Origin: Lycocorax pyrrhopterus obiensis
Lineage: Eukaryota > Chordata > Aves > Passeriformes > Paradisaeidae
Reading direction: 5' to 3'
Length of the DNA: 64,000 nucleotides
Assembly: GCA_014706295.1 (NCBI GenBank)
Contig: JACSVZ010000007.1
Location: forward strand, 46,638,975 to 46,702,974
Made by a program: the position numbers and the translations under genes. Shown piece after piece: positions 1-13,447 of the stretch (position 1 is its first letter; every line of letters begins with the position of its first letter). The notes beneath the pieces were generated by a model that saw only the letters and a program-made list of their open reading frames with translations, was not told the DNA's origin and ran no database searches.

Positions 1-1409
1 CAAATCCAGTAACCTCTTTGGCATCTAAAAGGATGGTGCTATAATATCAAATATTTTGGATGCCTTACCTAAAACTAGCTTCTGTGTAGAATGAAGGAAA
101 GAGTAATTCTCAAGAGTCATTCCTCAAGCCTTTTGCTTAGACTTTGATGAAAACACTTGTATCCTTCCAGGCTGTGGTATGTCTTCAAAATCTCTGATAC
201 AGAAACTAGAAGAGGTGCCTTGGTTTAGGAAATAAAATGCCACATACAAAGCTGCATTCTTTCTTCTGTATCTCCCTGGAAATGCTGAACAAGCCACATA
301 ACCAATATTTTCTAAGGTAATCAGAATCTGCTGTCAGTAAATAACTTTACACAGAGAACATGAAGGAACAGATAAAGTACTCCATAACTGGTTAGAACAC
401 AGGGCATGAGACAGAAACCCCATGACAAGTATAGGATGATGTAAATCAAAGACTGTCCCATACAGCAGACATAAGAGGAATTAAGGTGCATAGACAACCT
501 TAATTCTGGTAACTACCAGTTTTGTGAAAGCCTTACTACAATTTAGCAATTAATTAAAAAAAAAAAAAACCAACAGTACATGGAATACTCTCAAAGCTTA
601 ATCCAGCAGTTTATTTATAGGAAAAGCTGTACCTGAGCCATGGTATAGTCAAGATGGCATGGCTGGACAGCTACTAGAGCACATAGCAACAAGTCAGAGT
701 TAAAATCCTTGCTTGGACACAGGTTTCTGTGTAACCTGAATTATCTAATTCATTTCCTATGCTACAAAGTAGGAGTAATGATATTTCCTAAGTGTTTGTG
801 ACAATAATTAATTTTTATTTCCTAGCACATGAGATCTGTCAAGGAAGTGTTCCATGGGGAAAAAAAAGGTAAGTAAATATTAATCATCACATCACTAACA
901 AAACTACAATTTTTTCTGCTTTTCACATTCTCCTGTCTTCTTAGCACTTCATGTAAATTCTGTGACTTTAAAAATACAACACAGTACATTAAATACGAAG
1001 CTGAAACAAGAACCTCAAGGAAGAAAACATCCTCTGTCTAGAATTTAAATTAATACACAGGTAGCATTTACTATGCTACCAAAATAATTTAAATGATCAA
1101 GAGTTCATACCTGCCCTAACCTTAGCATTGGCTGCTCGATTGAAAATTGGTTCCTCACATTAAACTCCTAATGGGAAAAGTCTGTGTTTCCAAAACACGA
1201 GCTTGTTTTTTCCTGGGATTTAGTGATTGTGCTCAATGCACACTGGCGAGAGCAGGCTTCAGAGCTGCTCAGAGTTTTAGTGTACAACAGGAAAGAACCA
1301 GCCTGCTCCTACCTGATTCATATATGCCTCCTGCTGGCTAAACCATCTGACTCTTCTCATTTGGGTTGACAAACCAAATTCAGTTGAATAATATGCTGAT
1401 TATTCATCT

Positions 1410-1490
1410 GAAAGAAAAAAAAAGGGGGGAAAAAAAAGAAAAAAAAAAGATAAAGCATTTTTTCCCCTTTGTAAGCCTTTTTTTTTTTTT
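1410..1490 (+). repeat. Purine tract followed by pyrimidine tract
   Basis: A 41-base run of only A and G (1410-1450) is followed after a few bases by T/C-rich sequence and 13 T residues (1478-1490). The arms are loosely complementary and could pair. Confidence 0.85.
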
Positions 1491-3972
1491 CATTTGAAGT
1501 AATAGATGGCTCCTCTAACTTTCAGGGAAAAGTTCATTTTAAATGGAAATGTGACATTTGCTTTCAGATTGAAAAGATAATTAATTCCAATTGAATTTGA
1601 CTGGAGTTTTTTTACTGCTTTTGTATTTCACTGCAAAGATACTACTTCAATTCGGTTTGACCCACAAACAGCTTTTTTTTTCCCTTACAGAGGTTATCTT
1701 TGAATTGAAAGACCAGTAAATCTGAGCTCCAGTTTTACCAAGATTTCATCTCTCTTCCAGTCTGGCCTTAGCCCAGGTTTGTCATAGTATTTCGCTAGCC
1801 TTGTGCAATTTTGCATCTAATGTTTGATCAAATCTCTATTTCAAATCTGATCCAAACATAGTATCCCTTAATCCAATCTACTCCTCCTTTGCTTTCCTAA
1901 AATAAATTTTTTAAAATAAATCTTATTATTTAGCAGAGTTTGCTTCTCTGGAAAACTGCTCCTAGGACCCATCAAGATATAGCAGAATTTTTGTTACAAT
2001 GAAACCAAAAGGTAAGGATTTGTTGTTATGTTGTTAAAATACTCAGAAACAAAGTGTGTATTTCTGTCTCTAAATGGACCAGAGATGCCAAAGAAGGGCC
2101 CTGATCGCAGAAGAAGAAACCCCACTTCTGCCTACCCTGCAGCAGCCCTCATTTAATGCTGGCACTGCAGTGTCCCCACACCCGCCCGTGTCACAGTAAC
2201 ACGTTCACGTCTTTGCCTGGCGAGGAACCCTGACATATCCAGATTTACAGCATTTCAACCAGTGTTTTCTGACTTTCTGCTCTCCAGATTGATTGTGAGG
2301 CAAGTTATTGATGACTACACTAATGGACAGGAAAACCTCCTCTAAAAAGTCTTCATTTTCTCCCTACAAGACGGTTTTCCTTTCCAACCCACACAGCGCT
2401 GTTAAACAAAGCCCCTTTTTTGGGTCCATAAGCACCTGTAGGTCTTCTTTTCATCCTCTGTACACACTGACAAACAAACTGATCGAATAACTAAGCAATG
2501 CCAGCAGACACAGAGAGGAAAAGACTTAACTATTTCCTCTTATTAAGCTACAAGGTTTGACATATAATAACGCTTTATTTCTTTGGAACTTCTTTCAGTA
2601 CCTGAGAGCATCCCCAGTGTACTGGTTTCCCCATCATCTGGATGCTTAATGGGAGTGTATTATACATGTTAATAGGAGATAAGTCTGTCTAGACCAATAT
2701 GCAGAGATCCCCACACCAGAGATGGTCATTGCTTAAAACAAAGAGCCTGAGGACCACAAATATGGTGATCGCTATCATATCTACAGAAAGTACCCCCATT
2801 TTCTTGGCCTTCACAGCTTGGCCTTACACATGAAAAAAACATCAGCAACCACCTTAGAGAGAGCCCAGATTAAACTCACTGTAGGCGAGCCCCTTGCTAT
2901 GGGTGTTAGTGAGGAGCAGACAAGCAGGAATCAGAAATCCAGGGAGGGATGTGTGACTAATGATGGGCAAGAGAAATTGCCAAGCACAGCCTGAACCTCT
3001 TTTGCTGTTGCATTAAATTGGCTTGTTTGGGAACTGCCAAAGAAGAACTAATGAGCTAGGATTGCTTCATGCAGGATTGCAAGTGGGCAGGGCTAATTTA
3101 TTAGTACTCAGCCTGAGGGAGGGAGGTCCATTCTATAGAGAGGAAGCCACCTATTTTCATAGATTAGTGAAGGCTTAGCAAGGCAGGAAACTTAAGCAAT
3201 CAAAAGCAGAAATGAAATTATTCATTTAAAGCTCTTGTTAAGCTGTGAAATATAAAATAACTTCCTGCTGAAAAGGAAACCATAGTTGCAGGATGAGATA
3301 GTAAAAATTTTATTTTCCAATTTAAGACAAGCCCAGATTTCAGGGAGATTTCTCCTCTTTTCCTTCTCATGAGAAATGCAGTCATACACCTTTCTTCAAA
3401 CAGCAAGACTTGCTGTTTCTAAACAACATTATAAATGCTGTTATCAATCATTCTCAGCAGGCAGCTGTGCTGAAGGAATCCAAGGGGAAAAAAGGGACAA
3501 TTGCAGCCTACAAGGGAATATTTGTTGCTATTTGTATTTAGTTGGGTTTGGGGGTTTTTTTTAGCTTGACAAAATACGTTTAGTTTGTCAAATTGAGCTA
3601 CCTCAGAATGAGAAATGGAAATAAAAGAATATAATTGGCTTCACAGCACAGCATGAATTCCCCACAAGATGGACCTGCTCTAGGATAGAGTCTGGACTAA
3701 ACACCTGAGTAGGCTGTTGTCTTTCAGACACCCCTGGTTGGAGGATTAAACAGTTTGGTGTAAATCTGACAGCACAACTTGTATCTTTCAGCACCTAAGG
3801 CACACCTGAAATCTTGTTGTTGCTCAGATAGCGCCTATTTCCCTTGTTACAAAACACACAGTCATCATTCGTTTGTGCTTAATCCCTCAAACGCCTGCTG
3901 CTCTGTTCACTGCAGAGGAGTCATTGATTAGCCCGGCTCCGGCCTCTCCACACGCTTCAATAGACGTGGCAG

Positions 3973-3982
3973 TGATTGACAG
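3973..3982 (+). promoter_or_regulatory. PBX-MEIS/PREP decamer TGATTGACAG
   Basis: Exact match to the composite homeodomain site bound by PBX with MEIS or PREP partners. It sits inside a GC-richer block (3890-4015) that may be a conserved element. Binding is inferred from the motif only. Confidence 0.3.
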
Positions 3983-4139
3983 GGCTCTTGTTTTTCCTGC
4001 TGCGACATCTTAAAAGTCACTCCCTATGGATGCTTCAGCAGAGAATTTCTTCAGCTCTCTGCAGCATTTTTGTGAGAGTTCTGTCTTTCCCATGCAAGTA
4101 ACCCAAAACAATGTTACAGTTTTGTAAACTTCTTGCAGG

Positions 4140-4380
4140 TGCAGGTTGTTTTGCAGAATTGTTATGGTTCTAACTAGAAAAACATTCAGAGATGGATGTC
4201 TTAGAACTTGACCAATCCCCTTAGGGGGTGGATGGCAAAAACCAATTACCTTATGCCATTTAATACACTTTGTGAACTAACATATAAAAGCCTTCTGAGA
4301 GATCATTAAAGCGCTTCCATTGATCCCTGAGCCTGGACTTCGTGTCGTTTCTCTACTTGTCCATGGGGAAAACAGCAACA
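4140..4380 (+). mobile_element. LTR-like fragment with TATA box and poly(A) signal
   Basis: The layout is that of a short retroviral LTR. CCAAT-type boxes (GACCAATCCCC and AAACCAATTACC) lie upstream of TATAAAA at 4283-4289 and ATTAAA at 4305-4310. A U5-like end follows: GATCCCTGAGCCTGGACTTC to AACAGCAACA at 4380. A TGTT at 4160 could be the left end. I could not find a target-site duplication, so the ends and family are uncertain. Confidence 0.45.
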
Positions 4381-7300
4381 TCTCCCAGATCTGTAATATG
4401 ACATCATAAAAATGATCTCATGAGGTTCCTGTCTGTATTTAATGACTCTTTGCAAAACAGCCTCAGTTTATGTGCTGTTTTGTTTCTTTTTCAATCATTG
4501 CATTCCCAGCTTGTGCTCTGGAACGCACTGGGTGTGTCTTTCCCACAAACCCTTGTAGGAAGAAGAGATTTGCAGGCCCAAACACTGTCCTTTGTGGAAT
4601 TTTCTGTCTCTTTTTCTGCCCAGATACTCACGCAAGGGGGAAGCAATAAACCTGCAACTATAAGATCTGTGCATAGTGCTTACAAGGGATTAACAGGAAG
4701 CTGACTTTCTCCTCACTGGATTAGCTCTGAAAGGTTAAGAGCAAAATGCAGTGTGCATGTCTTAATTTTCATTGATGCCACCTGCAAAAGCATGAAATGC
4801 ACAGAAGGCCAGATATAGTCAATGAGATAGTGGCATAGGGAAAAGCTTTTGCTCTGCAGTTGTTGTTGTCTGGGATTGGGGGGAAGGGGGGTGTTGCTGT
4901 TATGTTTTGTTGTGGTGGGGTTTTGGCTTTTTTTCCCCCAGGAATTGCAATAGTCATATTTTTCTCCACTTTTGGTTGCACATGGGAGTCAATTGTTCAC
5001 CTCAAGAAACATTCAGATTTCTGCTGACAGGCAGAACTGTGTTGCTCAGTTTACACTCTTCTCTTTTTAAAGTAATTCTCATGGTTGTAAATGAGAGAGA
5101 AGGATCATAGTTTTGGACCCCCACCAATTAACCTATTTGGCACACTGTGGTTCAGTGTAATGGAGTGGATATTTTAAACAAGTTCTTCGTTTGCACTACC
5201 AAGATTCACAGTCACCACATGCTCTGGAATGTAATACAGTCTTAATTCACTGCTTTATTCTTCCCAGACAGATAACTGTACTTAGAAGGAAACAGCGGCA
5301 CAGGTCCATTTAGCTAATTGCTTCAAGTCAAACTTATGGGGTCCATCCATCCTGTTTAAATTGGGTTCAGTAATGACATTTACATTGTTCTGCCTCAGAA
5401 ATGGCACTGTCAAAAGAGTTCTCCATCAAGAAAAACATCAGCACCTTGTGCCAGAATGAAAGGAAGGGATGACCCAGAGGCAATCTCCTACAGTGGGGAA
5501 AGTCTCCAGGGTCCCCCATGGAAACGATCTAAAGCTCTTCTGGAAAGCAGTGACAACTGCCGGGCCAAAAAATGTGCTGTGAAATCTCTATGGGATACTC
5601 CTCAATTAACTATGCACTTTTAGTATGTTACTTTATTATTATATACTAATTTATTGTTTTTAAAGCAACTTTAGTTGGTTTTCTACCATGTAACAATTTG
5701 TTTCAAAATAGTTGGTGTTATGAAAAACAGCAGACTGTACTGAGAAAATCATTTTTCAGCAAGAATCTCAGTGCGACCCCCAGCATCCGGAATACAGGTT
5801 TTGGAGAAAAAGAAGATATTCACAATTCGTTACACATCCACCTTTTGGCTTTTGCTGGTTTGTTGGGGTTTTTTCTTCTTTTCTTTGTCTTTCTCAATCA
5901 CTTCTAGGAACAATGACTTGGGTCAGTTTGCTAAATAGGTCAGTTTGCTGGAGGACTCCAGAAACTTAAGTATCATCTGTATACCCCGGTCAATAGGTCA
6001 CAAAGTCAGAGCAAACAGCTGTAGCTTGATAAAGTCTGGACCTGGAAATCAAGTGAACAAGCAGAATGTGCATAAACTAGAAAATGAAAATAACGATTTT
6101 TGCATGAAAAATAAGAGTGAGACAGAGTAGTTAAAGTAGGTCCAATTAAAAGACTCATGCTCATAAGGAAATAAATAATTCTGGAGATGGAGGTGGGCTT
6201 TGGAGAAATATGTCTTGACTGGCACAGTTAATACACAACAAGTAGCAAGAATCAGTATGGACTGAGTAGCATAAACAGTATATAAAAATTAGCACAAAAA
6301 AGGAGAAGATTGTTTTGCTCAGTCCAGAGAAGGTTTTTTTCGTTTTTTTTTTCTCTCAAAGTCAAGCAAAAGTTCAGCCATGAGGGGTCTCTATACACAC
6401 TATGCAGAACTATGAACCATGCTTACTGTAATTTTTTATCACCCCCATTTGCTGACAAAAGGAACCATAGTTCTAGAGTTTGCACCCTCTGTGAGTGGAC
6501 TGGCCTGTGCTGCAGTTTCCCAATCTAAAGGAAAAACAAGACAGCGAGGGAATCTGAGACCTCACACAGAAATCGGTCAACACAGAAACATCCAAAAAGC
6601 TGCAAAAAGGCAAAAGATATCACAGTAAAAGACAACCCCAACTTTGTCTGTGGTTCCCAAGGTCAAAAACCTTCACCACCTCTCTCCATCAGTAATTTCT
6701 TCCAGCCATCTCAGCAAATAATTTCTTTGGAAAGAAACTTGGAAAGAGAGACAGAGCCTCCTCAATGTTCTGTTTCTTGCTTCCCTGTTGACTAGTCACT
6801 AAATGCAGAAATGGCTCGGTATGGGTAAAGGTATGGCTGCAAATTTAAGTGTCTCTTTTGAAACCAGCCCAGCACCATGGCTTCCCAAATTACACACCCA
6901 GGAAACATGGAATCTGGATCATCAACCAGGGAGAAATGGTAGAAGGGGCAAAAACAAGCTCAAATGTCCAGCAAAAGTGATATTACCAGCAATGCAGAGT
7001 TTTCTACAGATATGCAAACGAGAAGGTTAATTACATCCCCTTGCTGGATGGTAAGACAACAGAAAGATAAAAAACAACAGGAAAAGTGTTTTCATCTGGA
7101 TGGTCTTTGTTGCAATTTTTTTTCAATCTTTTAAAACATTACATCATAAAATAAAGACAATAGCAGCAAAACTCATCAAGATGGTACAAGCACATTCTGC
7201 TCTGCACCCTGGTAATGACATTTATGAAATTGTCATTTTTCTGAGAATGCCTTTCTAAAGCACCATTAAATCTTACAGAAAGAATGAAAGAGGGACAGAG

Positions 7301-10098
7301 ACAAGAAAGTAGATAGAACATCCTTGCAACTGGTTTTACTGATTGTTTATAGTATAATTTGAAGTTGATCAGGAAAAAATAGTAGAACAGCATCCCCAAA
7401 AAAATGTTTCCCCAAATTTTAAGAAACTTCTTTTTCAAACAAAAAGCTGAAAATGACTAATAGTGGTTTCTCAGTACTGTCCAAGGTCCAGATCAAATTC
7501 TATTAGAACTTGGAAAAAAATCACTCTAAAACTACATTGATACACTGCCCTGAATAAATTTAAATTGTTGGGAAGATATGATCTAGACTGCTTTTTTCTA
7601 ATTAAAGCTACTGTATGATTCCAGGATCTGAGAAACTGCTAAATGGTAGGCTGAAAGCTGGTATGTTTGGCTTACATCTCACAACAAGCACCATAAGCTT
7701 TCCTCTTGAGCGCATCCAGCTCTCACAATAAAAAGGACTTTGGGGATAGAATGTATTTGGGAGACAAAAGTATTCTCTCTAATATGCCAAGCATCATCTG
7801 CCTTTGCTTTGCTCTCAAGATCAGCAAGGGAAAGCAGATATTCTTTGCCTCAAAAGGCTAAATGCTATAGCAATGTCCACTTTCCCCCAAAAGCAGCAGC
7901 TGTGTTATTTCCTGGTGATAAGACTTAGGTCAGATGTGACTTGTAACCAGAGATGAGGGAGCACTAGAAGTTAACATCTACCTGCATGGAGCGAGGAGGC
8001 ATCACCAGTAAATCTGTGTGCCAGAATCAGTTACGTGTACCATGTGAGAGGTGTTTGCGTGGGGCTGTTCTTAACTGGGTCCTGAGAACTCAGTGTGGTG
8101 GATAAGACTTGCCTTTAGAGTGACCTTCCCATCCCAGCATGATCCAGCTCACAGACTATGCACTGGCTACATCAGGACAACCCCAAATTAGCTTTTGCAA
8201 CTACTTCCTCAGTGATTTCAACGACACAAGTCAACAGAGACTAACAACGTTATGAACTGCAGTTGCAGTGGCAGGAGGAAAAATATGATCCAGTTCAGCA
8301 GTGGTATTAAGGAGAGTAACTGTTACTGATAGTAGAGGAGATGGGGACCTTGGGAAAATTTCAGCAAGGAAGGAATTTTCAGATCTACATTTTTTTGCTG
8401 ATACATTTCAGCCAACCAGTTTCATACATTAATCTACAAGCCTTTGAGTTCCACAGATTTGTGTTGATTTTCCATGTGTTTTCATTGATATTTAAGTTCC
8501 TAGGGAACTGTTTCTGAAGCTGAGCTTATTTGTGTTTAGTATTGATATAATGCCATTCCAGTAAGTATAAATTGCACAGCAGAGATGAGTTAAAACAGCA
8601 GGCCTTTGCTATAAAAAGCTAAAAAATAACAAGCTAGCTTCACTTTACTTCACAGACTTACAGGGGAAGATTTTGGCCTTTGATTAGACAAAACACAGCT
8701 CAGGACAAGTAAATGCACAGGGAGGACTGAAGCAGTCCCCAGTCACCTTTCAAATTCATATCTGTTTAGTAGGACACTTCCTGTTCTAGGTTAGTACACA
8801 ACATAATGTGATGCCTGGTCTTTGCCTGTAATTTATTTCTAGTGGACGATGGGAAAAGTGAGAGTAGCAGACATCATGCAGCCTGACAACACAAAGAAAC
8901 CCCTGAGAAAACCAAAGCTGGCAAACAAACGGCCCGTGTACTGCATAAATACAAATACTTCCGAAAAATGCAGGGTTTTTAAGGACAGGGTTTTTAACAA
9001 CCTGAACTCAGACATAATATCATTTATTATGGGTTAGAGATTTCTGCAGAAAGTCTCTGGCATAGTCCATTAATGGCTTTGGAGGAAGCAGACTGGTACT
9101 AGAGACATCATAAAGACAGGCAGCAGAAGCTCAGATGATTTATAATTTCATGGCAACAATAAAAATCAGGTTTCATTAATATAAATCACTGGGGAGGATT
9201 ATTTTATTTTATTTACTATTATTTCTAGGATTTATTAGAAATAATTTTCCCTATTAAGTGGTAATGAAATTATGAATCTTTTGAAAACCAGTATCTGCAC
9301 AAGTTCAGTGACAGTTATGATAGTTAATGGTTCAGGAGGATCCCCAAAGTGGCATAGCAGAATTCTCCTGGACAAGGCAGTGGAAAGTTGGACTGCATAG
9401 CTGAAAGCTGTAGGAGTACAGCAGCTGAGCTGTCCTCTACGTGTGAGGGCTGCAGCTACAGAAAATCCATGTTTCCTTTGTTCTTTCAGGTCCCAATTCC
9501 CATGTCAAGTCATGTTATGCTCAGGGCAGGATCTGAGAGTTAAAGTCAGTAACCCACCCTTTTGTTTGACTTCTTATTTTCAGGCTGCTGGGAAAGGGCC
9601 TAATTTAGAGAAAGAAGTTTTGGATATGGTTCAGACTACTTTTGCTAAAACTTTCTATAATGGTGGAGCAGCCTCACTAGAAATAACATGACAAGTTTTT
9701 TATAAGTATTACTACATGCCATATGATAAGTTTAGCCATAAAAACACATGATGTTTGAGCTGAGATTCTCTCTCAAGCTGTTGCAGACAATTAAAACCAA
9801 GGGGTGCCCTTTAAAAGGGGAAAAGCAATTTAGCTCATTAAAATGTCATTTTAGGTGTCAAGATGTTTCTGTCTGGCCCCCTATGAAATACACCATTTTC
9901 ACTTCCCATATTATAATAAAAATTATGTATATTGAGGTATTTAATAGGCAATCATCTAGAAGAAAATATTTACTCCTGTAGTAGCCTGGGAACTTTCTCA
10001 ACAAGTTTCACAGACACAGAAATAGAGAGGAATGAGAGAGAGCAATTTGCTTTCATATAAAAGGTCATCAAATGCTCTGCTCAGTATCTCACTGAGAG

Positions 10099-13000
10099 TT
10101 TATTGAGCACCACCTTTTGTCCCTGAACTATTATATTCCAAACCAGGAGATGCTGAAGAAAAGGCTAGTAAAATGTCAGCCAGTGGCTCCTGCATGGCTT
10201 GGCCACGCAGAAACTAGAATGAGACACACACACCATCACCTAGAATCTGGACAGGGGACAGACTGAGAACTCAGAAAGTTAAGATTAAAACTATGCAAAG
10301 ATGTCATTGTCCTTCTCTTACATCAGAGAAAACAGTTCTGAATTTGCCCAAAAAATTTGCCTCCTCAGTCACTTGTCCATGTTGACTTGTTTTCTGTGAT
10401 TTGCCTGCTGTTCAACTCCCTGCTCACACAGACAATTCCTACAAGACAGACTTTACTTTCCCTGACCCTAATCAGCAGAAATGCCCTGGCTATGACTAAA
10501 TCTTATATTTCACATATGGAAAATGCATCTCCCAGATCCTTACAGATGTCTGTGTGACTGTGCAGAACTTTTCTATTGCAGCCAAGCATTTCTTGTGAGA
10601 AGAACTCATCTGACAAACAGATAACACTGCATGCCTGAAGTTGATCTTGGCATTTGGTAAGCAAGGAGAATTATTTGCACAAACATAATGTACTGCATGC
10701 TTTCAGAGTCAGATGAGATGTTTTTGGGTGCCAGATCCTTCATAGATACAAAGCGCAGGATGATGTAACAAGGCATTACTTTAATTCTCAGGCCCAAATC
10801 ATATGTCTGAGCACTTCTGAATCTTTTCTGGAATTCAAATGCAAATCTAAATTGTAGTTTTCATTCCTAACCTCCTGCCAGTTAAACACCAGATCTGAAC
10901 AGCCTTGGTACATCCAGATATGCTTCATCCATCCTGGCACTACAGAATTAGTGATGCTTATGGATGAAACTTCAGAAGATTCGCTCATATGTGGCACTCA
11001 AGGCCTGCCCAAAATCAGCAGTAACAGGCAGGCTAAAAAACTCCAGTGCTTGAGGAGACTTGCACCTTGCTGATGTCTGCCTGTGGCTTGAGGAGGATGG
11101 GATTGAGGATGGTCACAAGCCACCATCTGCGTGTTTGTGAAGCCAAGCACAGGGCTGCCTGGCACAAAAGTCTCCAGAAGCCACGGCAGTTCTTGAGTGA
11201 AGTGGAACCTTCCCAGGGACTGGGCTTACTGCCCTGCCTCTGCTAAGGTAAAGCCAGAGTGCAGCCCTGCACCGTAAGAGATTCACGGGTGAAGTAAGCA
11301 GAATTCAATTTCTCTTGGATCTTATTGAGTTAGAGCAATCCCAAATGACCTGAAATTTTTCAAACATTGCTTTTTCATCCTTGATTTTCAGACAGATAAT
11401 GAAATTAGAAAGACGATAAGACATTTCAAGAGAAGTGAACCAGCAGACAGAACAAACTAAAAACTTCTTTCCTCCTCTGCACTAGGGGAATTTGGCTCAC
11501 TCCTGCAAATCCAGCAGAGTCACTAGATATGCAAATATGTATACTCAAAATTTGCATTCGCACTGCCATGCTTCTATTTATAGCCATGGCAATCATGTAT
11601 TCTGGTGGCCAGTTTGATTTTGAGTTGTCTCATTGTGCATAAAATCTCAGAAACTGTCACAGAATGACACATGCATTTTTGTGTATGTAGACATCGGCAT
11701 GCAATTCCAAAAGTCCGTGTCTGCATGTGCATGTCTGTAAGTTTGACTAGCTTGCAAGAGCCTCTGCAATCAACATCCATGCTTACCTTACCTATAAGCC
11801 TACAGTTCGAATTGCAAAAGTATTTAGGATTTTGTGAAAGCTCAGGGAAAGCATTGCTGGTACAATCATGTGTATCTCATTTCCAGCATGCAAAATCTTC
11901 TATCTGCAATGGCCCACCCAGTAGCTCACAGGCTGATGCTAAAAAAAATTTAGTACGTTTCGCAATTCCCATTAATTATTTTGCAGCCTTTTCTTTGAAT
12001 ATTTCCCATGAAGTCTAGACACAATTCTATTTTTTATATCCATATGCCCAGACAGCACAAAAGATTTTTTTAAAATGCCCCCAGTTTAGTTACATTTCAC
12101 TTTACTCTAGAAATGCAGAGCTCATGTTTACTTTTTTTCAATAAAAGGAATAGCAAATGTCCAACAAAGATAGTACCTGAAAGGAAATAAACCAAATAAT
12201 TCCAAATACTTGTTTAAAAAGTTACAAAATATGACAGCATTAATGGCACTTAAAGCTATAAGCACTTAAAAGATTACCACAATATTTTTCTTCCTAAATT
12301 TCTTTTTTTTTTTTCTGAGATTATGACAGCAGCTTATGTCTAAACCAAACCCAGCAAAAGGGGGCAGAGAGCCCTGAGATTCTATGGGAGCCCTCATTTG
12401 AACCACGTGTATGCTCTTATGTCTATTTTTAAAAATTCAGATTCAGCTAGAGAACAGCAGTTTGCTGACATGCAAAAGCTATAGCTTCCCTTCTGTCCTT
12501 ATAGTCTTACAGCATTAAAATAGAAGGGTTTTTTCCAGTGGTAGAAAGTGTGAATGAGAAATTCTTTAAAAAAAAACAACCTTGGCCCACTGTTTTATAC
12601 ATCTAGCCAAATATTAAATTGATGTTTCTCTTCTTTTAAACAACATAGCATGAGATGTTGTATTTTCTTCATATGCACTTTCTTGCTGTGACTTTACATT
12701 GAATTTTCCTACATGAGAAAAAAAATCCATTTGTTTCTTTTCTTTTTTCTTTTTTTTTCACTGCTTAAGATAAATACCCACAGAGTTTTTTCTTTTTTTT
12801 TCTTTTTTTTTTTAATGAAAAGAGCAATCCAACCCTTACTTATGTCTGTGTTGATTTTCAAACCAGCACCCAGCTGCTGGCTGTGTCCATGGACATTCTT
12901 TTGGCATTTAGAAAGGTAATGCATCTGACTCAAAAATAGGGAAAAAAAAAATCTAGCTTGGATCACGTGCCAAAACGTAAACTAAGCCTTACTGAAGGTT

Positions 13001-13447
13001 TCTAGTTCACTCCACTCATTTCTCCTCTTTTTAATCACCAGGGGAAGGCTTTATGGATGCATACTCCATTACAAAGATACACTGTTTTTCATCCCTTTCA
13101 TAGGCTCTTCTTGCATAGCTGCCCTTTGTCTAGTATCACACCATGGTAGGAGCACTCTGGTGATACAGCCATGGTTCAATCCCTTCCTTTGTGTCTTGCC
13201 CTGGTAATCTTATACAGGCTGAAATTTCCATGTGCGTAGCTTTCTGTTGCCATTCTGCAGTGCTGTGTTCCTGATTTGTTTTGGCAGAGCAAGCTTGAGT
13301 CTTTATGGCACAGTGAAATATTCTTCGATGCTATATAATTCAGACTGAATAAGGAGTCTGTATAAGGCACGTGTCTCAATATATATGTATATAAAAACAC
13401 CAACATTGTTCATTCAAGTCAAGCATCTTTTACATTTAACTTCTGTC
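10099..13447 (-). other. KCNK10: KCNK10 3' UTR region (end uncertain)
   Basis: No coding sequence follows the stop, so the transcript's 3' UTR must start at 13447 and run towards lower coordinates. A minus-strand ATTAAA lies at 13030-13035 and an AATAAA at 10099-10104; either could be a poly(A) signal, and I cannot tell which is used. The stretch includes long T-rich tracts on the plus strand (12731-12759 and 12786-12813), which are A-rich in the transcript. Nothing else is recognisable. The end at 10099 is only the farther candidate signal. Confidence 0.35.
12731..12813 (+). repeat. T-rich low-complexity tracts
   Basis: Two blocks of T runs broken by single C (12731-12759, 12786-12813), separated by 26 bp of ordinary sequence. 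Their shadow ORFs are poly-Phe or poly-Lys and are not genes. Confidence 0.9.

Larger units (their letters stand above)
1..10098. other. Intergenic DNA downstream of KCNK10
   Basis: No gene is supported here. In mammals the next gene on this side is GPR65, a single-exon receptor, and no matching long ORF is present. The stretch holds a purine/pyrimidine tract pair (1410-1490), a GC-richer block (3890-4015) and an LTR-like piece (4140-4380). All ORFs are short and lack recognisable domains. Confidence 0.8.

Noticed and set aside
5921..5950. 12-bp direct repeat GGTCAGTTTGCT with 5-bp spacer
   Set aside because: It could look like a target-site duplication or nuclear-receptor-type repeat, but nothing is inserted between the copies and the context is plain.
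12709..12966. Lys-rich and Phe-rich ORFs on both strands
   Set aside because: They come from T-rich low-complexity tracts and have no coding character.
1..13447. Search for GPR65 or another neighbour of KCNK10
   Set aside because: No seven-helix receptor frame or other long coding frame exists on either strand in this stretch.
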